64,000 nucleotides of DNA from JACDAE01 sp963744875 (GTDB lineage: Bacteria; Chloroflexota; Ktedonobacteria; Ktedonobacterales; Ktedonobacteraceae). A program made the translations under genes and the position numbers. Below the pieces are notes generated by a model, which searched no databases, was not told the origin of the DNA, and worked only from the letters and a program-made list of their open reading frames with translations. The stretch covers positions 434,001 through 498,000 of the forward strand of contig CAVUVQ010000002.1 in assembly GCA_963744875.1 (NCBI GenBank), written 5' to 3'. This document shows positions 7,701 to 15,707 of this stretch, piece by piece; the first letter of the stretch is position 1, and every line of letters starts with the position of its first letter.

Positions 7701-10547
7701 CTTGCCTGCCGCAGCTGGATCTTCATTCCAATATGGGGTGACATTACAATTGCCACCAGGCACATAACAGGTGATCCCGCTGGTCGCCAGGCCCCAGCCC
7801 GGTGTTGAGGCAAAGTAATTGATCTGCGAGGTGCTATCGGGATTGGTCACCACTGTTTCCGCATAACTGGTAAATTGCCCATTGTAGTAGTCGGCGGCGT
7901 CCACATCGTTCTGGTTGCCCCAGGTGTTGCCCCAGGCACATGTCGCACAGGGTTTGGAGGACAGACCATTGAGATAGTACTGATACTTCCATGTCGAGTT
8001 GACGCCATTGTTCAACTCCACGCGCTGGGTTAGCACGATGCGGCTCCAATTCATGTCATCGGCTTCGCCACACCAGTTGGTTATGGTCTGCTTGCCATTG
8101 CAGGTAAAAGGATTATTGGCGGCACCACTATCGACTCCATGGGTGTTGCTGTGCCCTTCCTGCCAGGTCATCTGCGCATGCCAGCCCATGCCATTATCGA
8201 TGGTGGAGAGGTAGTAGCTGTTGTAGCTCTGCTGCCAGCGGAAGCAGCCATTGCCATCGCGAGGCGTCCAGGCGGGACCACAATTGGTTGATGGGATCGC
8301 GTTGGCACCCGTCTTAATATCCAGATAGTGTTGTGTCTGCTCAACATACCCCATCGTGGTTACCGGAGCATTGAGCGTTGCCCCATCGGTCCCCAGTTGT
8401 TGGATCTTCGTCAGGGTGAGGTACCCGGCCACGCTCTCTTTCTGCCCACTATAAACTTCGGTGATCGTTTGCGGCCCTCCCTGATTATAGGAGAAGTTGT
8501 AGCGGCGCAGCACATGGCCGTTGACCTGGACTTGCAGATCGTTGAGCACATAGGTTGTGAGCGCGTTAGCAATCGGCAAACCGCCCGAACTGGAGAGATC
8601 CACCGGATCATCACAGCGATAGGCCGTCGATGTCCAGTTCTGGCACCCGGTCGCATTGGTTAGTCTGGCGGGCTTCGTCGTGGCATCAAAAATGATCTTG
8701 ATCAGCGGATGCCAGGAGCTACATTCCGCAGTGGCTCCATTAAAGGGAATATTATGACAAGAAAGATCATCATATTCAACGGAAGAGATCTGTGCATCGC
8801 GCACACTGCCACCGGCGGGATAGTTGCGTTGATAATGGATGCGGATCTGGTTGCCATAGCGATCCACGATCAAATTCAAATCCCAGCGATAGGTATTGCG
8901 CACGCCATTGGTATCTATGGCAGTCTGCCTGGCTTCATCCACACAACCAAACTCTTCGATGGTCCCATTGGGCAACCACACATGCCAGCAGGGCTGTCCA
9001 TTGAAATCGACTTCCTGTATTTTGGCATGGCTCTCGGGAGCGGTATGCCAGATATATTGTGAGGGCAAGGAACCCATAGATGGAACCAGCGTCCCATTGG
9101 TTGACGCTTTGATATCAGGAGGAATCAATTGACCACTGAGTCCATTGGGATCACTGATGTTCCAGCTACTCTCCAGCGTGGTCGTTCCTAATCCCGATGT
9201 AACATTTTGCTGGCTCCAACTGATCGAACCCAGGCTCAGATTCCAGCCCTGGCCCACCCAGGAAGAGGCTCCCTGCACATTATGGCTCTCATTGACCGAA
9301 CCACTACTATAGCTCAGGTTCAAAGGAGGTGTGAGTCCACCGGGACCGGGAGGCAAGCTCAAGGGATAGCTATTGGTGAGCGAACCCGAACTCAGACCGA
9401 CATCCACATCCTTTGTCTTGCCCCAACTGGCGGTCGGTGCTTCGGTGCTGAATGCGATTGAACTGCTCGCAAACGCCACCGCTGGAGCCGGTGATGGAGC
9501 GGGTGTCGGCGTGACACTTGCCGTTGGCGTCGGTGTTGGATTGGTTGTTGGCGTCGGTGTGATACCTGCCGATGGTGTCGCAGTTGGATTGGTCGTTGCT
9601 GTTGGCGTGGCTGCCGACGACGTTGATGGTGTAGTGGTTGTTGGCGTTGGTGTAACATTTACCACTGGCGTCGCAGTTGGATTGGTTGTTGCCATTGGCG
9701 TGACTGCCAATGGTGTTGGTGTTGGATTGACCGTTGCCGCAGGTTTCGTGCTTGTCGCAGGTGTTGACGATGGAACACTTAAATTCGTACTCACGCTCCA
9801 CACCGGTGACGTTGGATCTTTCTGTGCCACCAGGAGCTGTGGGGAGACGGGAGCAGGCGATGTTGCTGTTTTCGCTGCAGCTTTCAGAGCGGATTGAGCA
9901 GATGCAGAAGGCTGCCAGATGGCATCAATCTTCTGATCTTGCCACAGCCAACTCTGCTGTGCCTGAGGAAGGTGATAGCGGAAGGTGAATGGATGTGCCA
10001 GAGCAAGGTCTGTGATGAGATTTCCCTGAGCATCCAGAAAATCGACCTGATATGTTCCCAGGTCAAGCTTTCCACTTGATCCACCTCCCGACATCGCTGC
10101 CGTCTGGCTGACCTTGAGGGAGATCGTTCCTCCAGCCGCTTGAATCTGGGATGTACTCACGCTGTCGGTGGCAACATCCACTTCAAAGATATTGTCCTGG
10201 CTCAACACCTGCTGCGCTGCGGTCGTCAAAGGAACCGTCACAGGGGTAGGCATTTTTACCTCAGCATGAGGAATAGGAGTCAGCGTTGCATTCTGCTGAT
10301 TTGTGGTATAAATGCCCAGATCGGGTGGGCTAACAGGTGTTGGAGGCTGCAACCAGGATGGTGCAGTCAGAGGAGGATTGGGATCAGGCTGAGTCGCCGC
10401 GTGTGCAGGCGTCGCCGTCCATCCCGAAAAGATATCCGTCCATACAAGTAAAATACATAAAAAGAGAAGCAAGAACGCTCGGACCCCCCAATGCATACCC
10501 ATGTGTTGTGGGCGAGCAGGAAAAAGGTCAGGAGTCGTTTTCAACAT
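4686..10547 (-). CDS. Secreted Rhs/YD-repeat polymorphic toxin, N-terminal and core part, frameshifted near its end
   Basis: I chose the ATG at 10547 because GGGAG lies 5 bases upstream and a Sec signal follows (RAFLLLFLCILLVWTDIFSG ... ATPAHA-A). The open frame continues upstream to 10664 without a ribosome site. About 1950 residues: signal peptide 1-51; extracellular beta-rich leader; Thr/Pro/Ala-rich low-complexity spacer at about 262-356; a start-of-core motif (GLSSGSLTNSYPLSLPPGPG ... LNLSYSSG) resembling SpvB/Rhs cores; then many YD/Rhs repeats to the end (TSYGYDVLGRLTSV, YDGLSRPIG, CYGYDVRGQ). The frame is lost after TITFDHYTET by one extra A at 4765/4766 (minus strand ACGAAGTATT) and ends in about 25 shadow residues. 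The intact product would be about 2445 residues. Family knowledge: Rhs proteins form a hollow shell that encloses and delivers a C-terminal toxin. Sec export is in line with a monoderm host. Confidence 0.85.
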   Translation of the reverse strand: MLKTTPDLFPARPQHMGMHWGVRAFLLLFLCILLVWTDIFSGWTATPAHAATQPDPNPPLTAPSWLQPPTPVSPPDLGIYTTNQQNATLTPIPHAEVKMPTPVTVPLTTAAQQVLSQDNIFEVDVATDSVSTSQIQAAGGTISLKVSQTAAMSGGGSSGKLDLGTYQVDFLDAQGNLITDLALAHPFTFRYHLPQAQQSWLWQDQKIDAIWQPSASAQSALKAAAKTATSPAPVSPQLLVAQKDPTSPVWSVSTNLSVPSSTPATSTKPAATVNPTPTPLAVTPMATTNPTATPVVNVTPTPTTTTPSTSSAATPTATTNPTATPSAGITPTPTTNPTPTPTASVTPTPAPSPAPAVAFASSSIAFSTEAPTASWGKTKDVDVGLSSGSLTNSYPLSLPPGPGGLTPPLNLSYSSGSVNESHNVQGASSWVGQGWNLSLGSISWSQQNVTSGLGTTTLESSWNISDPNGLSGQLIPPDIKASTNGTLVPSMGSLPSQYIWHTAPESHAKIQEVDFNGQPCWHVWLPNGTIEEFGCVDEARQTAIDTNGVRNTYRWDLNLIVDRYGNQIRIHYQRNYPAGGSVRDAQISSVEYDDLSCHNIPFNGATAECSSWHPLIKIIFDATTKPARLTNATGCQNWTSTAYRCDDPVDLSSSGGLPIANALTTYVLNDLQVQVNGHVLRRYNFSYNQGGPQTITEVYSGQKESVAGYLTLTKIQQLGTDGATLNAPVTTMGYVEQTQHYLDIKTGANAIPSTNCGPAWTPRDGNGCFRWQQSYNSYYLSTIDNGMGWHAQMTWQEGHSNTHGVDSGAANNPFTCNGKQTITNWCGEADDMNWSRIVLTQRVELNNGVNSTWKYQYYLNGLSSKPCATCAWGNTWGNQNDVDAADYYNGQFTSYAETVVTNPDSTSQINYFASTPGWGLATSGITCYVPGGNCNVTPYWNEDPAAAGKLKTQENFNASGALMQVTQNQYTLNCPPAGVAGSQNAAGAPYDPGNHYLFSELDKNNPVVVCDPRISQQDTYQVDGVTNFAGYQSDARVVHKTVKTSYDGDNRGVGGYDYGNVNTVDTTSNDVGGQHFVQNTAYYPNDNINGLVYLTDLPAFVTNQDAAGTYFGCTALVYGNNASAPHAPNVPSVSQQIGYPNQSGGCAPPTISTQHTYNNSGNPIAATDADGHQGCTMNGAQYSACASYDGFQTHLTQALNAKNQAVNYHYDTSLASGGYGQWLLASSDANGQMTSYGYDVLGRLTSVVKPGDTANAPTVSYAYTNTCTVGITVPCLRLDTTTRVSGASTTTTRQWFDGMGQLVQTQTPGPNPSANVLVTYTIYDDLGRAITQSLPYAIANPTNAYVTPDLNQARTATRYDGLSRPIGSISYGPNAKIFTQSTITYTVARGVASFNVGTNIPFEQTITLDAYGHQSVQYTDALGRDRYEQVFDGTSSPYSVVRTVQYNQDEVGNVTSVVTYDNTSYGLVRTNATYDGLKRRIGFNDWDLGDCNRGPLLPSCSNTSDSAWKYTYDGDGNVLSQTDPRNVSTYTNYDVLDRPLCHGTAANQVNPCQSGAYATYFYDSYDNSSNPGVAFPSGCTAPGGTSVSVGEKVAETFSSVAGNGWRCYGYDVRGQTVASGLSVTADGQTTTQNVSMSYNDLGKMTSLTYPDGEIVASNYDSNGYFRGMSNSNGAIVSAVQYTNAGQLAGMTLGGMIFQGAPTTSVQTNFGYDEIQRPLSTSAAINGNPIFNQSRIYDNVGNVIGLDTTLPTMSGGSQTDNQSFCYDALNRLVWAGNSGTPSGGDHCGSTPGGTTDANYQQLLSYDVIDRFIAGPAGTTTYDPLHIHAATSVSSVPNQYASYDAMGNMTCRNIDTTTAHSCDASQTGATMTYDNEGRLTSWNAPSGTTESDQFLYDNEGNRVLQRASTTTGGTTAVTDTITFDHYTETKYSQWKSNNNQVLHCSWSVCCDDDWK
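9480..9765. repeat. Minisatellite encoding the Thr/Pro/Ala spacer of the Rhs protein
   Basis: On the plus strand, degenerate units built on GTTGGCGT(C/T)GGTGT and GTCGCAGTTGGATTGGT recur about every 60 bases. On the minus strand they encode TPTPTT, TNPTATP and similar blocks. This is a coding low-complexity repeat likely to vary in copy number by slippage, giving a flexible extracellular linker of variable length. Confidence 0.75.
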
Positions 10548-11145
10548 AGAGGCTCCCATCATAGAATCATTGCAAGACATCTTATCCAGCATAAAGAAAT
10601 ATATGCCATAAAGAAGCTTCTCGATGGAGGAGTCAATCTCCCATCGAAACCAATAAAAAGGCATACGGGAGCAGAGAAGAAACGAAGAAAGAAGTGGATC
10701 GCAATCACCTCAATGTCTACAGCTCAAGCATAACGGATAAAAGCCATTTCGTCAAGGAAAATTCTGACAAATAAACAATGTATCTATCCTTAAGCAAATG
10801 ATATGACCCTATTTACCTTCATCTGCCAGGGTAAAAGATATGTTTTAGACGCATTAATTTATAATGGACCGATATTTACATTGTAATGAGTACTTTTATA
10901 TATACGTGAAGAAGTTTTTTAAAAGGAGGATCAGGAATCTACTTTTCGACTGGCACACAAAAAGAGTTTCTATAGCCATTCAAGAGCTTTTTTTATCTCT
11001 ACATGTGAGCAAAATTAACGAAATTGAGCAATTCTCCAACGATAAAAAAGCGCTTCATGCTGTGTCAAGGTGTAATATAACGATTTACTTTGTACCTTCC
11101 TGTACCAGTATAGTGTATTGACAATAATCCATTTGATCAGGTACA
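10548..11145. other. AT-rich intergenic region upstream of the Rhs gene
   Basis: About 600 bases contain no convincing gene. Open frames here (for example 10864-11121 plus and 11085-11408 minus) lack ribosome sites and have no recognisable protein features. The Rhs promoter must lie in the part near 10548-10800. I could not identify clear -35/-10 boxes. Confidence 0.5.
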
Positions 11146-11319
11146 GTGTTCTTGCATATATATATTGATTCGCCTATTTCGCTGTATCGTATAATCGGCG
11201 CATGGAGTGAACCGATTGCAGAGGACAAAAAACGAAGAGGGATCGCAATCACTTTTATTGTCCTGGGCATTCTAGTGCTAAATGTTTTGTTTATCATTAT
11301 TCGACATGTTTCTCGGTGA
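11146..11319 (+). CDS. Possible small single-pass membrane protein (57 aa)
   Basis: A GTG at 11146 (AGG 5 bases upstream, weak) opens 57 codons. The second half is a typical membrane anchor: a basic cluster DKKRRG followed by about 20 hydrophobic residues (IAITFIVLGILVLNVLFIII) and the basic end RHVSR, ending at TGA 11317-11319. It lies about 50 bases before the tRNA promoter. The charge pattern (KKRR before, RHVSR after) and helix length argue for a real peptide or for the end of a decayed larger membrane gene. No family is recognised. Confidence 0.35.
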   Translation: MFLHIYIDSPISLYRIIGAWSEPIAEDKKRRGIAITFIVLGILVLNVLFIIIRHVSR

Positions 11320-11367
11320 AAGATAGGCTTATTGTATCTGTCTTTTTCAAGTTCGTAGCAAAATGGC

Positions 11368-11396
11368 TTGACAAGAAGGGAGGCAGTGCTATTATT
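11368..11396 (+). promoter_or_regulatory. Sigma-A type promoter of the tRNA-Val gene
   Basis: A perfect TTGACA (11368-11373), a 17-base spacer and ATTATT (11391-11396; TATTAT is one base earlier) lie 20 bases before the tRNA 5' end. Confidence 0.75.
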
Positions 11397-11415
11397 ATTT
11401 TCGTTCAAGGGTCAT

Positions 11416-11489
11416 GGGCAATTAGCTCAGTTGGTTAGAGCGTTGCGTTGACATCGCAAAGGTCACAGATTCAAGTTCTGTATTGCCCA
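11416..11489 (+). tRNA. tRNA-Val (anticodon GAC)
   Basis: A full 74-base cloverleaf can be folded: acceptor GGGCAAT/ATTGCCC, D arm GCTC/GAGC with AGTTGGTTA loop, anticodon arm TTGCG/CGCAA around TTGACAT (anticodon GAC), variable loop AGGTC, T arm ACAGA/TCTGT with TTCAAGT, discriminator A. CCA is not encoded. The tRNA has its own promoter and terminator, so it is a single-gene transcription unit. Confidence 0.97.
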
Positions 11490-11497
11490 CTAAAGAG

Positions 11498-11529
11498 AAG
11501 AGATGCTTCGTCGAAGCTGTCTCTTTTTT
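11498..11529 (+). terminator. Intrinsic terminator of tRNA-Val
   Basis: A two-part stem AAGAGA..GCTTCG with loop T and CGAAGC..TCTCTT is followed by TTTT, starting nine bases after the tRNA 3' end. Confidence 0.85.
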
Positions 11530-11740
11530 CATTACATAAGAGGGCTACGAAGACAACGAGTATAAAGCAGGGGCTTACCTTGCACTGAACAATCCCGATG
11601 CTTAGCCTTGTTTCATCCTGATTGAGGACGGGTGCTTTGACTGGTGGTCAGTTCAATTAGCTTTTAGAGAGAAGAGGGTACAAACCTTCAAAACAGAGCG
11701 AATTGATCAGAAGAGAAGAAAGAGAAGGTATTGTGCATGC

Positions 11741-13027
11741 TCAAGGTGAGACTGGGCGTTCCTTCTGACCCTGGGGCGACTCGTTGTAAGGGAGATATCT
11801 TTCGGTATGCCCCAAAGGGGTTAAGAAGAACATGAAGGTAATCCCAAAGATCAGCAGACCAATCACTGCATAGACCAGGGCGACATTCTGTGTATGTTCA
11901 AGCGCAAGGCCACCAAGCAAGGCTCCAAGCGAGGCTGTCGACCAGGTCAAGACTCTGATAATGGTGATGATGCGACCAAGGAATTGGTGGGGGACAGCGA
12001 GTTGCGCCAGGCTGTAGGAAGTGATGGCAAAGAGCACATCTACGCCGCTCCGGCATGCCCAGAGGAAGAGGAGCATCCAATACCAGTGTGTGAGAGGTGT
12101 CAAAGCCGTAAATATTCCCTCCATCATCAGTGCTCCAAGGGCAATGGTGCCCAGGGACCAGCGTTTACGGAATCGCCCGGCTGTGAGCGCGAAGAGAACT
12201 GTGCCTAGACTTCCACCAGCATAGAGCAACCCGACCTGCGTGTCACCTGCGCTAAACCATTGCTTGGCGAAGAGTACCAGTTGAGCGTTCGAAGTCGGCA
12301 GGATAAAATTGACTAACAGGAGCAGGAGGGTGATCCAGCGCAAGATGGGGTGCTTCAGCACAATATGTAAGCCCTCGCCAATGTCGTGGTACAAATTCGT
12401 CGGTGGCTGTTTTCCATCCAGAGAGGCATTAAAACTTGCGGTGATGAGCAGGAGGGAACCGGCTGAAATGAGGAAAGAGACAGTATCAATCAGCAACAAC
12501 CTCGGCAGAGGAATCACCAGGAGAAGCAAACCACCGAGCAGTGGACCACCAACTTTCGCAATCGAATAGCCTGCTTGCACTCGCCCATTGGCTGTTACCA
12601 AATCATCCTTTCGGACCAGGCTCGGAATCGCGGCAAAATTCGCTGCATCAAAGCAGATGGTCAGGGTGGATTGAAGAAACGCCACAGCGTAAATCCACCA
12701 GACCGAGAGTAGTCCTTGAAGGGAAGCGAGTGGAACCGAGGCAATCACAAGCGCTCGCATGAGATCTGTTGCTACCATCACACGTTTGCGGTTCACCCGA
12801 TCAACCCAGGCACCGATGACCAGACCGAAGAGAAGGTAAGGAAGAACAGTGACGACAACTGTAAGCGAGAGATTGAGAGCGGAGCCAGTAAGTTGAAAGA
12901 TCAGCAATGGGAAGGCAAAGCTGGTAAACGAACTTCCAAGTGTTGAGATCGTTTGTCCCGTCCAGAATTTCCAGAAATCACTCTTGAAACGTGGTTCGAC
13001 TTCTGAAGAAGCATGCATGGGCATCAT
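11741..13027 (-). CDS. MFS transporter (drug/macrolide-efflux-like)
   Basis: This 428-residue membrane protein has about 12 hydrophobic helices. The first loop carries the MFS motif A variant GAWVDRVNRKRVMVATDLMRA, and the N-terminal segment FWKFWTGQTISTLGSSFTSFAFPLLIF is typical of the MFS_3 (EntS/macrolide-efflux-like) group, so export of a small hydrophobic compound is the likely role; the substrate is unknown. AGGAG lies 3 bases before the first ATG and 6 before a second in-frame ATG at 13024, which is probably the real start. It is a single gene, with no regulator next to it. The tail is hydrophilic (about 25 residues). Confidence 0.85.
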   Translation of the reverse strand: MMPMHASSEVEPRFKSDFWKFWTGQTISTLGSSFTSFAFPLLIFQLTGSALNLSLTVVVTVLPYLLFGLVIGAWVDRVNRKRVMVATDLMRALVIASVPLASLQGLLSVWWIYAVAFLQSTLTICFDAANFAAIPSLVRKDDLVTANGRVQAGYSIAKVGGPLLGGLLLLVIPLPRLLLIDTVSFLISAGSLLLITASFNASLDGKQPPTNLYHDIGEGLHIVLKHPILRWITLLLLLVNFILPTSNAQLVLFAKQWFSAGDTQVGLLYAGGSLGTVLFALTAGRFRKRWSLGTIALGALMMEGIFTALTPLTHWYWMLLFLWACRSGVDVLFAITSYSLAQLAVPHQFLGRIITIIRVLTWSTASLGALLGGLALEHTQNVALVYAVIGLLIFGITFMFFLTPLGHTERYLPYNESPQGQKERPVSP

Positions 13028-13199
13028 GGTCTCCTGTTTCTTGAATGTCGAGTGAGTATGATAGACACACTGATATGCACAGTGTATGCTGCTTTTAGCG
13101 TGCTTCCAAGACGATTTCTATGCTCTAAGCATAGATCACTCTTTGGATATGCTACAAGCTATGTTGCCCGTTTCAGACGAATATCTTAGTGGAGTCCAG

Positions 13200-14639
13200 T
13201 CATTTTTTGTTGATGGCCTCAAGATACTTCGTATATATTTTGTTATAGACTGCTACTCGCTCAGCCGAAGGTACAGCAACGAGGGATGTATGAGGGGCGA
13301 TTGAGTGTGTTGCCTGGGTATCGGTCCAGATACCGCTTGCGATCCCGCCGAGCAGAGCGGCACCGCGTGCGGAAGCAGCAGGGGTATCGACAGTGAGAAG
13401 TTCGCGGTTCAGAATATCGGCGAGCATTTGACGCCAGGCGGGATGTTCGCTACCTCCTCCAGCCAGACGTAACGTGGTTGTCTGGCTTGATGCTGGAAGA
13501 GCCTCGAAGGCGACACGAATACCGAAGGCAACACCTTCGAGGGCAGCATGCAGGAGATGTTCACGTCGATGATCGATACGTAAACCAAGGAAGGCTCCCG
13601 TGCTCTCGGGGACGGGATGGTGCGAACGCTCTCCTGTCAGGTAAGGCAAAAAGAGTAGACCACCAGCGCCAGGAGATACGGTGGCAGCACTCGCGTAGAT
13701 ATCATCCCAGGTGGTATTGAGCATCTGGCGTACCCATTCAAGGGCGAGGCCAGCGTTTTGCACTGCTGCCATGGCATACCAATGAACCCCGTCCGCCGCA
13801 CGGTAGAGATGAGTGCGCCTGGTTGGATCGGCAGCAGGCTTCGAGGTGAGTTGGATCAATTGTGCCCCGGTCCCAAGAGTAAGTTGAATAGGGCCAGGAG
13901 TGAGAAGACCAGTGCCAAGTGCCGCTGCTGCTGTATCGGCGGCCCCTGTTGCCACAGGCAGTTCCGCAGGCAGGTTGAGCGCTTCGGCGGCACGTGGAGA
14001 GAGCTTACCAGCTATGGCCCCGGAAGATAGGATTGGTGGTAGCAGGTGACGGTTCAGACCGAGCGCTGCAATAACATCATTGTCCCAATCTTCTGTTTGA
14101 AAATCATAGAGCAAGGTAGCGGAGGCATCGCTGGGATCGGTTGCAGCCTCATCGGTCAAACGAAAGCGTAGCCAGTCTTTTGGTTGTAGTGCCCAACGAG
14201 CCTCTTGATAAGAGGATGCTTCGTGCTCTGCCAGCCAGCATAGCATCGGACCAGCCATACCTGGCACAAGCGGATTTGCCAGACGCTCTAAGAGAGGTGT
14301 GGGCAGCTTTCGATATCGTGCAAGTTCCTCCTGAGCCCTCTGGTCAGCCCAGAGAAGGGCTGCCCGTAGAGGCAGTCCTTTTTCGTTTGCAAGGACTACA
14401 CCATGCATCTGCCCGGAGAGACCAATAGCCGTGATCTCGACGTGGGGAACCTGGGCCAGTGCTGTTTTTACAGCAAATACCGTAGCTCCCCACCACTCGT
14501 TGGGATCACTCTCGGACCATCCTGGCAATGGAGACGTGACTGCATAGCCCGCTTTGCTCAGGCTCAATTGGTGTCCTTGCGTGTCCAGCACAATGACTTT
14601 GACTGAGCTTGTGCCTAGATCAATACCTAATAGTGCCAT
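13200..14639 (-). CDS. xylB: Xylulokinase (FGGY carbohydrate kinase)
   Basis: This 479-residue protein, close to the usual XylB length, phosphorylates D-xylulose to xylulose 5-phosphate. Visible: phosphate-1 motif GIDLGTSSVKVIVLD (5-19), substrate loop AIGLSGQMHG (71-80) followed by LLWADQRA (95-102), catalytic Asp 235 in GAADTAAAALG, adenosine motif LAGGGSEHPAWRQMLADIL near 390-408. TAGGAG lies 10 bases before the ATG. It follows the polyol dehydrogenase gene by 17 bases on the same strand, so the pair would oxidise a polyol (xylitol-like) to a ketose and phosphorylate it. Other FGGY sugars cannot be excluded. Confidence 0.88.
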   Translation of the reverse strand: MALLGIDLGTSSVKVIVLDTQGHQLSLSKAGYAVTSPLPGWSESDPNEWWGATVFAVKTALAQVPHVEITAIGLSGQMHGVVLANEKGLPLRAALLWADQRAQEELARYRKLPTPLLERLANPLVPGMAGPMLCWLAEHEASSYQEARWALQPKDWLRFRLTDEAATDPSDASATLLYDFQTEDWDNDVIAALGLNRHLLPPILSSGAIAGKLSPRAAEALNLPAELPVATGAADTAAAALGTGLLTPGPIQLTLGTGAQLIQLTSKPAADPTRRTHLYRAADGVHWYAMAAVQNAGLALEWVRQMLNTTWDDIYASAATVSPGAGGLLFLPYLTGERSHHPVPESTGAFLGLRIDHRREHLLHAALEGVAFGIRVAFEALPASSQTTTLRLAGGGSEHPAWRQMLADILNRELLTVDTPAASARGAALLGGIASGIWTDTQATHSIAPHTSLVAVPSAERVAVYNKIYTKYLEAINKK

Positions 14640-14656
14640 TGATAATGACTCCTATC

Positions 14657-15682
14657 TTAAGGTAAAACAATGGATTTGATCGCAGTCGTATCATGGCGGG
14701 TTGCCTGGAGAGCTTGTTCCGCATCCTTTAATGCGTAGTGACCTGTGATGATAGATTTTACATCGATATGGCCGGCAGCGACCAGTGCGATGGCATCTGC
14801 ATAGGTATTGGCGTAACGGAACGTCCCAGTGAGTGTGATCTCCCTGTTTTGTATAAAGGAGAGTGGTACGTTCAACGTTTCACCCGGATTCATACCTATG
14901 GCAACGGCAACTCCTGCAGGACGTAGGGAGCGAATACCATCTATCAGTGCCTGTTGGTTGCCTGAACACTCTAATAGCACATCAGCGTTTAAAGGAACCT
15001 GCGCCAGGGACTGTTCAGCGACGTTGATGGTCCTGGTCGCGCCAAACTGTTGTGCGGCCTTCAGCCGTGATGGGGAGACATCGGTTATAGTGACGGAGGT
15101 CGCGCCCAGTGCAAAGGCCACCTTCATAGCGAGCAGGCCAACCGGACCCGCACCAGTTATCAGGACATGGTCCCCTCCACGCAGGCCCGCTTTGCGACAG
15201 GCCCAGAGGCCAACCGAAAGTGGCTCAATCATAGCACCTTCTTCGTTTGACATGTTCTCAGGGAGATGGTAGGCAAAACTCTCGGGGATGGCAACATAGT
15301 TTGCGAAGGCACCATCAATGGGTGGCGTGCCAAAGAAACGCACATTTGGGCACAGATTATAGTGTCCGGCCCGGCATTGTTCACACACTCCATCCGGTAT
15401 GCCTGGCTCAATTGCCACGCGCTCGCCTATTCTCTGTTGACTGACGTTTGCACCCGCGGCAACGATCACGCCGGCGGCTTCATGACCGAGAATGAGGGGT
15501 TCACGGACAATGTAAGAGCCAATACGGCCATGTTCGTAGTAATGCACATCTGATCCACAGACGCCAACAGCTTTCACCTCGATAAGGACATCCCCTGGTC
15601 CTACCTCGGGCATCGCTCTCTCCTCCAGGCGTACATCGTATGGTGCATATAATACTGCTGCTTGATTCTTCAAAGAGATCAT
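14657..15682 (-). CDS. Zinc-dependent sorbitol/xylitol dehydrogenase (MDR family)
   Basis: This 341-residue medium-chain dehydrogenase oxidises a polyol to a ketose with NAD+. Catalytic zinc ligands Cys42 (VCGSDVHYYEHG), His67-Glu68 (GHEAAG) and Glu153 (EPLSVG) are present. The structural-zinc lobe is partial (Cys100, Cys103, Cys111). The Rossmann motif is GAGPVGLLAMK (177-187) and an Asp (201) after strand 2 indicates NAD preference. The ATG at 15682 has AAAGG immediately adjacent, too close. A TTG three codons later (15673) is 8 bases from AAGGA and may be the true start. It is the first gene of the operon with xylB. Confidence 0.85.
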   Translation of the reverse strand: MISLKNQAAVLYAPYDVRLEERAMPEVGPGDVLIEVKAVGVCGSDVHYYEHGRIGSYIVREPLILGHEAAGVIVAAGANVSQQRIGERVAIEPGIPDGVCEQCRAGHYNLCPNVRFFGTPPIDGAFANYVAIPESFAYHLPENMSNEEGAMIEPLSVGLWACRKAGLRGGDHVLITGAGPVGLLAMKVAFALGATSVTITDVSPSRLKAAQQFGATRTINVAEQSLAQVPLNADVLLECSGNQQALIDGIRSLRPAGVAVAIGMNPGETLNVPLSFIQNREITLTGTFRYANTYADAIALVAAGHIDVKSIITGHYALKDAEQALQATRHDTTAIKSIVLP

Positions 15683-15707
15683 CCTTTCTTATTCCTCAAC
15701 CTTCTGC

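Noticed and set aside
9480..9765. Repeats resembling a CRISPR array
   Set aside because: Units are adjacent and degenerate, encode a protein spacer and have no unique spacers; no cas genes are nearby.
9373..9897. Val/Gly-rich 174-codon plus-strand frame
   Set aside because: It mirrors the Thr/Pro minisatellite of the Rhs gene on the other strand.
10864..11121. 85-codon plus frame upstream of tRNA-Val
   Set aside because: Composition reflects AT-rich intergenic DNA; no ribosome site and no protein features.
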